Positions 57,860-64,000 of a stretch of 64,000 bases of DNA are shown here, piece by piece. The stretch covers positions 1 through 64,000 of the forward strand of contig NZ_JAFFZS010000027.1 in the NCBI RefSeq assembly GCF_016921115.1. The letters are read 5' to 3'. Both the position numbers and the translations under genes were made by a program. Numbering within the stretch: the stretch's first letter is position 1; every line of letters starts with the position of its first letter. Under the pieces are notes generated by a model. The model made no database searches, was not told where the DNA came from, and saw only the letters and a list, made by a program, of their open reading frames with translations. The DNA comes from Streptomyces actuosus (GTDB lineage: Bacteria; Actinomycetota; Actinomycetes; Streptomycetales; Streptomycetaceae).

Positions 57860-60800
57860 GTGAACGGCACCGCTGCCCCCGGCGGACGGCTCCGGCTGGG
57901 GCGAGTCGGCGCGTCGTTGCTCCTGACGGTCCCGCTGCTCGCGGCGACGGCGGCCTCCGGACCCGGCGCCGCCGCCGGTCCCGAGGCGGCAGCCGCGCCC
58001 GCGACCCGGATCGTGTACGCGGGTACCGGCCACCGCAGTCTCGGCCGGGTCGTCACCACCACCTCCAGTGAGCCGCTGTTCGGGACGGGGCCGGCGCACT
58101 TCGACGTGCAGCCGTCGGCGCTGGGCGACACGACGGTGTTCGCGAGCCGCCGCGACGACCGGCGTCCTCAGGTCTACCTGCGGTCCGCCGACGGGTCGGT
58201 GCGCAAGCTGACCGACGGCCGCGACGCGGGACATCCCCGGCTGACCCCGGACCGATCGGCGGTGGTGTTCGACTCCGCGGAGCCGGGCGGCCCCGGCGGA
58301 GCGCGGCAGCGCGACCTGTGGCTGGTCCGCACCGACGGCACGGGGCTGACCCGGCTGACCGACACGCCGTCCGACGAGGACAGCCCGACGGTGTCCCCGG
58401 ACGGGCGGCGGCTGGCGTACGCCGGCAACGGCGAGTCGGCGGCCGGGTGGCAGATCTACGTGCGGCCCCTGGCCGGCGGCCCGGCGACCCGGCTCACCGG
58501 TGCACTCGGCGGCTCGGCGAGGGAGCCCGTGTGGAACCCGGTGGACGACCCGGCGCACCGCGACCTCGTCGCGTACACGTTCACAGCCGACGCGGCGGCG
58601 GGCCCACGGCTCCGGGTGACCGGCGGGGCCGCCGGGGACCGGCCACTGCTCGCGGGTGTGCAGGCGCAGTGGCGGACGCACGGGGCAGCGTGGCTGCCCG
58701 ACGGGGACGGGGTGCTGTTCCTCAGCCCGAACCGCACCTGCGACTGCGAGGGCGACTGGGACCATGTGTTCCGGGTGCCCGCGCATTCCGCGGACACCCC
58801 GCGGCTGGTGCTCAGCGAGGACCGGGCGGTCGGCTCGCCCACCTGGGTCGGCCCGCTGAACGGGGGCCACACCGTGGTGGAGCGCACCTCGGCGCCCGGA
58901 CCGCACGTGGCGACCCTGCAGGACGCCCGGCTGGACGGCGCCGACCCGCGTGACCTCGGCCCGACCCTCCTCACGGAGGACCCGGCGGCCGACACGGAGA
59001 CGGACCCGGCGAAGGACCCTCTGTTCGACCCGTCGCCCGGACACGATCCGTGGACCGAGCGGCAGAGCTACACGCCGGACGGCCGCCGCATCGTGGTCAC
59101 GCGTTTCGAGGACGGCCCCGACGGACGTGTCGAGCGGATCTGGACGGTCGACGCCGACGGGTCCCGTCCGGCGCCGATGCCGCTGGCCGGGCGGGGCCCG
59201 AAGGACTGGGACACCGATCCCGCCTTCTCCCCGGACGGCAAGTACCTCGCCTTCACGCGGTCCTCGCCGGGCGGCGTGGGATCCGCGGCCGGGCCCGGCC
59301 GGATCCTGATCGCCGACGTCGCCACCGGCAAGGTCGTCGACGAGATCGTCCCGCCGGCCGGACGGCAGGCGGACGGCGACGCCCAGCCCACCTGGTCCTC
59401 CGACGGCACCACTCTGGCCTTCACCCGCACCGAGGTGATCGACTCGCACGGGGGCGACAAGCACGTCTGGACCGCACCGGTGAACGCCCTCGACCGGCAG
59501 CGCGACCTGAGCGCGGCCGTCTGCCCCGGAGCCTGCGCGGTCATCGACGACAGCCCGGCGTTCTCGCCGGACGGCCGCTCCCTCGCCTTCAACCGGAAGA
59601 ACGGCGGCGGCCGGATCGACGAACGCAACGGCATCGTCCTCACCTCGCTCTCCGGGGACCGCTGCCGGGTCCTGCTGCCGGCGGCAGCCCGGGACACCGC
59701 CGACGCCTGCCACCGGGAACTGCCCGACACCGCGGCGACCGGCCCGCACCAGCCGCGCGACGCGGCCTGGACGCCGGACGGCGACGGCCTGGTCCTCAGC
59801 GCCCGTCCGGAGCAGGCCGCCAACTGCCCGGAGCGGCTGTACGTGCTGGACGTCGCGACCGGTCGGCTGTCCCCGCTCACCGAGGCGATGCCGGGACGTC
59901 AGAAGGAGCCCGGCGTGCAGCAGTCGGTGGACCTGGCCGTGCACGCACCGGGCACGGTTCCCGCCATCACCGTGGGGACGGCCGCCGACATCCGCGTCGA
60001 CGTCGTCAACCACGGCCCGGCCGCGTCGCCCGGCACCCGGCTGACCGTCGACCCGCCGGCCGGCGTCACCGTCACCGGGATCCGCCGGCCGGGCGGCACC
60101 TGCGACGCGGCCGCGCTCCGGTGCGACCTCGGGGTGGTGCCCCCGGACACGACCGTGCCGGTGACCGTGACGGTGGACGGGCTCACCCCCGCCGACCACA
60201 CGGTGGGCTGGTCGGTCACGGGCAGCGTCATCGACCCCGAGCCCACCGACAACAGCGCGGGCACCGTCGTCCCGGTGCGCAGGGCTACTCCGCCGCCCCC
60301 CACACCGACACCCGACCCGACGCCCGCCCCGCCGGCCCCGGAGCCACCCGCACCGCTCCCGGCACCCGAGGCCGGACCCGGGGTGCGGGTCTCCGCCCGC
60401 CCGAACCCCGGCTACGTCGGCGGCCGGGTCGTGGTGACGTACACCGTGCGCAACGGGCGCAACGCCCTCGCGACCGGTCTGCGGCTGCGCATCGGCCTGC
60501 CCGCCGGGATCCCGCACGACGCGCCGCCGCCGGACTGCGACGCCGCGTGGGTGTGCACGCTGCCCGACCTGGCGCCGGGCGCCGACACGGTCGTGCGGGT
60601 GGTGCTCACTCCCGACCGCGCGGTGACCGGCCGCGCCACCGGCGTCCTCACCACGACCGGGACGGACGCCGACCCCGGTGACAACACGGCCCGGACCACG
60701 CTGCGGATCCTCCGACCGCGCATCGTCGCGGTGCCGCCGATCGGCAGGCCCGGCTTCGTCACCTCCGTGCGCGGCAGGGACTTCCCGCCGGGGGTGCCGG

Positions 60801-61015
60801 TGCGGTTCACCTGGAAGCCGGGCATCACCACCGCCGCCGCGCCGACCGTGCCGAAGCCGGACGGCACCTTCATCGGGCAGTTGCTCATCCTCGCCAAGGA
60901 CCGGACCGGGCCACGCACCATCACCGCGCGCGGTCCCGGATTCGCCCCGGTCCGGACGGACTTCCTGGTGGTGAACGGCAGTGTGCAGCCGCCCGACGAG
61001 GTGACCCGCCGGTGA
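57860..61015 (+). CDS. Secreted or anchored TolB-like beta-propeller with CARDB/DUF11-type repeats
   Basis: 1051 residues. The N-terminus has a signal peptide-like segment, LGRVGASLLLTVPLLAATAA. Residues about 60-680 contain WD40-like/PD40 propeller repeats (VSPDGRRLAYAGNG; FSPDGKYLAFTRSSPGG; FSPDGRSLAFNRKNGG). Two DUF11/CARDB-like beta domains follow: AADIRVDVVNHGPAASPGTR near 715 and YVGGRVVVTYTVRNGRNALA near 855, joined by a Pro/Thr-rich linker. A final Ig-like domain (FPPGVPVRFTWKPGITTAAA) closes it. The GTG at 57860 follows GAGG. Its stop overlaps the DUF4255 gene start (GTGA), tying it to the injection-system operon; it may be a surface or effector component. Confidence 0.78.
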   Translation: MNGTAAPGGRLRLGRVGASLLLTVPLLAATAASGPGAAAGPEAAAAPATRIVYAGTGHRSLGRVVTTTSSEPLFGTGPAHFDVQPSALGDTTVFASRRDDRRPQVYLRSADGSVRKLTDGRDAGHPRLTPDRSAVVFDSAEPGGPGGARQRDLWLVRTDGTGLTRLTDTPSDEDSPTVSPDGRRLAYAGNGESAAGWQIYVRPLAGGPATRLTGALGGSAREPVWNPVDDPAHRDLVAYTFTADAAAGPRLRVTGGAAGDRPLLAGVQAQWRTHGAAWLPDGDGVLFLSPNRTCDCEGDWDHVFRVPAHSADTPRLVLSEDRAVGSPTWVGPLNGGHTVVERTSAPGPHVATLQDARLDGADPRDLGPTLLTEDPAADTETDPAKDPLFDPSPGHDPWTERQSYTPDGRRIVVTRFEDGPDGRVERIWTVDADGSRPAPMPLAGRGPKDWDTDPAFSPDGKYLAFTRSSPGGVGSAAGPGRILIADVATGKVVDEIVPPAGRQADGDAQPTWSSDGTTLAFTRTEVIDSHGGDKHVWTAPVNALDRQRDLSAAVCPGACAVIDDSPAFSPDGRSLAFNRKNGGGRIDERNGIVLTSLSGDRCRVLLPAAARDTADACHRELPDTAATGPHQPRDAAWTPDGDGLVLSARPEQAANCPERLYVLDVATGRLSPLTEAMPGRQKEPGVQQSVDLAVHAPGTVPAITVGTAADIRVDVVNHGPAASPGTRLTVDPPAGVTVTGIRRPGGTCDAAALRCDLGVVPPDTTVPVTVTVDGLTPADHTVGWSVTGSVIDPEPTDNSAGTVVPVRRATPPPPTPTPDPTPAPPAPEPPAPLPAPEAGPGVRVSARPNPGYVGGRVVVTYTVRNGRNALATGLRLRIGLPAGIPHDAPPPDCDAAWVCTLPDLAPGADTVVRVVLTPDRAVTGRATGVLTTTGTDADPGDNTARTTLRILRPRIVAVPPIGRPGFVTSVRGRDFPPGVPVRFTWKPGITTAAAPTVPKPDGTFIGQLLILAKDRTGPRTITARGPGFAPVRTDFLVVNGSVQPPDEVTRR

Positions 61016-61716
61016 TCCACGAGGTCGACGAGGCGCTGCGCGGTCTGCTCGACGAGTCCGGGCTCGCGGCCTCCGGTGTCGAGGTCGTCTTCGACGCGCC
61101 GACGCGCGACTGGGCGGCCCGCCGCAACGCGCCCACGGTGTGCGTGTTCCTGTACGACATCCGGGAGGACGTGTCCCGGCGCGGCAGCGGCGCCGGCGAG
61201 GTGCACGACCCGGACGGGCACCTGGTGGCGCGCCGCGGCCCGCCCCGCTGGTTCGAGCTGACGTACCTGATCACGGCGTGGGCGAACCGCCCGCAGGACG
61301 AGCACCGGCTGCTCTCGCAGGTCCTGGCGTGCCTGGTGGCCGTCGACGCGCTGCCGGACCGGCTGCTGTCGGGCACCCTCGCCGCACTCGGCCTGACCGT
61401 GGACCTCGACACCGCCGGGGCCGGACTCGCCGCGCCGGCCGCCGCCGACGTGTGGTCGGCGCTCGGCGGTGAGCTGAGGGCGTCGCTCGGTGTGCGGGTG
61501 CGCGCTCCGCTCGCCGCGGTGGCCAGGCCCACCGCGCCGCCGGTGACCGAGGGGCTCGTGGTGCGCTCCGGCGCCCGGCAGGAGGACGGCGGTGGGGTGC
61601 CCTGGCACCGGCTCCGGTACGAGGAGGTGGGCGACCCGGGCCCGGACGGGTTCTCCGGCCGGCGCGCGCGACCCGCCGCGCCCGTCCGCCGCCGTCGCGG
61701 GGGCAGGCAGCCGTGA
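61012..61716 (+). CDS. DUF4255 protein (Pvc16-type cap component)
   Basis: A 234-residue protein. The N-terminal 180 residues are a DUF4255 domain: MIHEVDEALRGLLDESGL, a PTVCVFLYDIREDVSRRGSG segment, and RWFELTYLITAWANRPQDEH with LLSQVLACLVAVDALP. In contractile injection systems DUF4255 proteins cap the tube/sheath end. The C-terminal 50 residues are Arg/Pro-rich. The GTG start overlaps the preceding stop, and its own stop overlaps the ATPase gene (GTGA), so three genes are translationally coupled. Confidence 0.88.
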   Translation: MIHEVDEALRGLLDESGLAASGVEVVFDAPTRDWAARRNAPTVCVFLYDIREDVSRRGSGAGEVHDPDGHLVARRGPPRWFELTYLITAWANRPQDEHRLLSQVLACLVAVDALPDRLLSGTLAALGLTVDLDTAGAGLAAPAAADVWSALGGELRASLGVRVRAPLAAVARPTAPPVTEGLVVRSGARQEDGGGVPWHRLRYEEVGDPGPDGFSGRRARPAAPVRRRRGGRQP

Positions 61717-63791
61717 CGTACACCGACGGGCGCGCCGACGTGGCCGCCGATCACCTGTGGGCGCGGTTGCGGCTGGTCGAGGACCGGGTGCGGCACGCGG
61801 TCGCGGCACGCCGCGCGGTCGATCCCGACCCCGACGACCTTTACCGGGGCCAGTACCTCTCCCCCGGCGAGGTGGAGCGGATCCTCGACGGGCCGGGCGG
61901 CCTGGACGTGCCGGGGCACCGGCCGCAGCCGGCGCCGCCGGAGACCGTGCTCGGCACGCTCGCCGTGCGGTTCGGGCTGGCGCCCCTGGACACGGATCTC
62001 CTCCTGGTCGCCGTGGCCCCCGACCTGGATCCCCGGTTCGAGCGGCTCTACGGCTACCTCAACGACGATCTGACGCGCCGTCGGCCCACGGTCGCCCTGG
62101 CCCTGGAGTTGTGCGGGCTCGCGGCGGCCTCGGCCGCACGGTTCCGCCTGTCGACGGCGGCGCCCCTGAGGGCGGGCGGTCTGGTGGAGCTCGCGGAGCC
62201 GGACCGCCCGCTGCTGTCGCGGGTGCTGGCGGTCCCCGACCGGGTCACCGCACACCTGCTGGGCGGCACGGAGCCCGACACCCGCCTCGCCGGCGTGCTC
62301 GGCGAGGCCGTCGACGACCCGACGGCCGAGGCGGAGGACGTGCGCCGGGCGGCCTCGGCGGCCGGGACCGGATCGGGCCTGGTGCACCTGCTCGACCGGG
62401 GCGGGGACGCGCCGGGACTCGCCGCCGCCGCGGTGCGCGCGACCGGTCTGCGCCCGCTGGTCCTCGACCCGGCGGCCCTCGCCCGGCGCTCCGAGGACCT
62501 GCCGGCGCTGGCCCGGGTGGCGGCGCTGGAGGCCCGGCTGAGCGGGGCGGGGGTCGTCCTCGGCCCGCTGGAGGCGCTCTCCCCTCAGGCCTCCGAACGA
62601 TCCTGGCGCATCAGGGAGTTGAGCACGGCTCTGCGCGGCACCCCCCTGTTCGCGTACGGTGCGGACGGCTGGGATCCGGCGTGGGCGGCCGACAGCCCGG
62701 TCGTCGTCCCGGTGGCCCCGCCCGCCCCGGCGCGGCAGACCGCCCGCTGGCGGCACGCCCTCGCCCTGACCGGTGCCGCAGGCGCCGCGGACGGTGCGGT
62801 GGACACGCTCGCCCGGGCGGTCGCCGCCCACCGCCTCGACGGCGCGCAGGTGCGCCGGGCCGCCGCCGCTGCCGTGCGGGGTGCCGCGCTGGCCGGCCGG
62901 CCGGTCTCCGCCGGCGACCTGCGGTCGGCGGTACGGGCGCAGAACGGCGCGGGGCTGGCCCGGCTGGCCCGCAGGGTGGAACCGGCTGTCGGCTGGGACG
63001 ACCTGGTGCTGCCCGCGCCGACCCACCGGGCGCTGCGGGAGCTCGCCGTGCGCGCCCGCCACCGCGAGCAGGTGCTCGGGCAGTGGCGGATGCGGCCTGG
63101 CGGCGGACGGGGCCGTGGAGTGATCGCCCTGTTCGCCGGGGAGTCGGGCACCGGCAAGACCATGTCCGCGGAGGTGGTCGCGGCGGACCTCGGCATGGAC
63201 CTGTACGTGGTGGACCTGTCCACGGTCGTCGACAAGTACGTCGGGGAGACCGAGAAGAACCTGGAGCGGATCTTCACCGAGGCGTCCGCGGTCAACGCGG
63301 TCCTGCTCTTCGACGAGGCCGACGCCGTCTTCGGGAAGCGTTCGGAGGTCAGGGACGCGCACGACCGGCACGCCAACATCGAGTCGGCCTACCTGCTGCA
63401 GCGCATGGAGTCGTTCGACGGGATCGCCGTGCTGACCACCAATCTCCGGGCCAACCTGGACGAGGCGTTCACCCGGCGGCTCGACGTGGTGGCGGAGTTC
63501 CCGGTACCCGACGCCGGCCGGCGGCTGGCCCTGTGGGAGCGGTGCCTGGGGGATCGGCTGCCCCGCGGTGAGGACCTGGACCTCCGCTTCTGCGCGGACC
63601 GCTTCGAACTGGCGGGCGGCTCCATCCGGGCCTGTGCGGTGACCGCCGCGTATCTCGCGGCCGAGTCCGATGTGCCCCTCACCATGCGGCAGTTGGTGAC
63701 GGCGGTGGCCCAGGAGTACCGCAAGCTCGGACGGCTGGTCCTGGAGAGCGAGTTCGGGCAGTGGACGCGGGACGTGCGGGCACAGGGGTGA
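61713..63791 (+). CDS. AAA+ ATPase of the contractile injection locus (Pvc15-like)
   Basis: A 692-residue protein. The N-terminal 430 residues form the helical domain typical of this family (TVLGTLAVRFGLAPLDTDLL). The AAA+ core has Walker A FAGESGTGKTMSAEV near residue 475, Walker B AVLLFDEADAVFGKRSEVRD near 532, sensor IAVLTTNLRANLDEAF and an arginine-finger region FTRRLDVVAEFP. Relatives are encoded next to DUF4255 proteins in phage-tail-like systems and are required for assembly. Cytoplasmic. GTG start with GTGA coupling. Sheath, tube and baseplate genes would be expected beyond 64000. Confidence 0.9.
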   Translation: MTYTDGRADVAADHLWARLRLVEDRVRHAVAARRAVDPDPDDLYRGQYLSPGEVERILDGPGGLDVPGHRPQPAPPETVLGTLAVRFGLAPLDTDLLLVAVAPDLDPRFERLYGYLNDDLTRRRPTVALALELCGLAAASAARFRLSTAAPLRAGGLVELAEPDRPLLSRVLAVPDRVTAHLLGGTEPDTRLAGVLGEAVDDPTAEAEDVRRAASAAGTGSGLVHLLDRGGDAPGLAAAAVRATGLRPLVLDPAALARRSEDLPALARVAALEARLSGAGVVLGPLEALSPQASERSWRIRELSTALRGTPLFAYGADGWDPAWAADSPVVVPVAPPAPARQTARWRHALALTGAAGAADGAVDTLARAVAAHRLDGAQVRRAAAAAVRGAALAGRPVSAGDLRSAVRAQNGAGLARLARRVEPAVGWDDLVLPAPTHRALRELAVRARHREQVLGQWRMRPGGGRGRGVIALFAGESGTGKTMSAEVVAADLGMDLYVVDLSTVVDKYVGETEKNLERIFTEASAVNAVLLFDEADAVFGKRSEVRDAHDRHANIESAYLLQRMESFDGIAVLTTNLRANLDEAFTRRLDVVAEFPVPDAGRRLALWERCLGDRLPRGEDLDLRFCADRFELAGGSIRACAVTAAYLAAESDVPLTMRQLVTAVAQEYRKLGRLVLESEFGQWTRDVRAQG

Positions 63792-63813
63792 CGGAGCCGG
63801 GCCGCCGCGGCCT

Positions 63814-63835
63814 GGGCCGGGTGGGTGACCGGCCC
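63814..63835 (+). terminator. Stem-loop between convergent genes
   Basis: gggccgg (63814-63820) pairs with ccggccc (63829-63835) around an 8-base loop, between the ATPase stop and the minus-strand regulator stop. Confidence 0.45.
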
Positions 63836-63851
63836 GGAAGCGGTCGCGGCC

Positions 63852-64000
63852 TCAGACGTCCTCCTTGAACTTCTCCATGCGGCGGCGCATGGTGCGCGGG
63901 GTGATGTGCAGGAAGGCGCCGAGGGACGTGGCGTTGTACTGACCGGCCATCGTGCGCAGCACCGTCTCCATCGCCGGCCCGAACGCGGGGGTGTCGCCCG
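63852..64000 (-). CDS. Regulator with C-terminal Fis-type HTH (partial)
   Basis: Only the last 48 residues are in the window; the gene continues beyond 64000. The fragment reads AMETVLRTMAGQYNATSLGA, FLHITPRTMRRRMEKFKEDV and stop, matching a Fis/HTH_8-like DNA-binding helix pair. Such tails end sigma-54-type activators and some actinomycete regulators; which applies cannot be told. It is convergent with the ATPase gene. Confidence 0.6.
   Translation of the reverse strand, partial: GDTPAFGPAMETVLRTMAGQYNATSLGAFLHITPRTMRRRMEKFKEDV

Overview
The window is very GC-rich with strongly GC-biased third codon positions, GTG starts, leaderless promoters and ATGA/GTGA gene overlaps. Gene content (MbtH protein, NRPSs, LuxR/LAL regulators, a contractile-injection locus, Tat-secreted proteins) points to a Streptomyces chromosome or a very close actinomycete. 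No rRNA, tRNA or CRISPR array was seen.

Layout. 1-5.1 kb: edge of a 34-bp direct repeat, a RidA-family protein, a decayed transposase, an alpha/beta hydrolase, a small Cys protein, and a three-gene unit for a b6-type membrane cytochrome. 5.3-11.6 kb: a polyol/sugar operon on the minus strand (DeoR regulator, lipoprotein binding protein, two permeases, zinc dehydrogenase, PfkB kinase; no ATPase gene). 12-19.2 kb: an RHS-repeat remnant, a Tat-exported VioB-like ferritin-fold protein, an MmgE/PrpD protein, an FUSC-type transporter and a tandem SpoIIAA-like protein.

19.7-54.8 kb is one large specialised-metabolite locus and the main interest. A tightly coupled minus-strand operon encodes LanB-type protein, free adenylation enzyme, fold-type-II PLP enzyme, free carrier protein, second LanB-type protein. 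Divergent from it are MbtH and a phosphopantetheinyl transferase. Next come two small LuxR regulators, a LanM-like synthetase whose cyclase half has lost all recognisable zinc ligands, a Cys-poor 66-residue peptide directly downstream, a LAL-type LuxR regulator, an MFS exporter, a P450, and two NRPSs that together give four modules (C-A-PCP-C-A-PCP / C-A-PCP-C-A-PCP-TE). The A domain of module 3 carries a threonine-type code. My model, an inference, is a hybrid in which amino acids reach a free carrier protein (A enzyme, perhaps with tRNA-dependent LanB ligases), the chain is elongated by the four NRPS modules, and the product is oxidised and exported. The LanM/peptide pair would supply a dehydrated, uncyclised ribosomal component or a separate product.

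55.5-64 kb: the edge of what looks like an extracellular contractile injection system locus (membrane protein, LuxR regulator, beta-propeller secreted protein, DUF4255 protein, AAA+ ATPase, and a Fis-type regulator cut by the window end). Its LuxR regulator is a paralog of the two small LuxR proteins in the biosynthetic locus.
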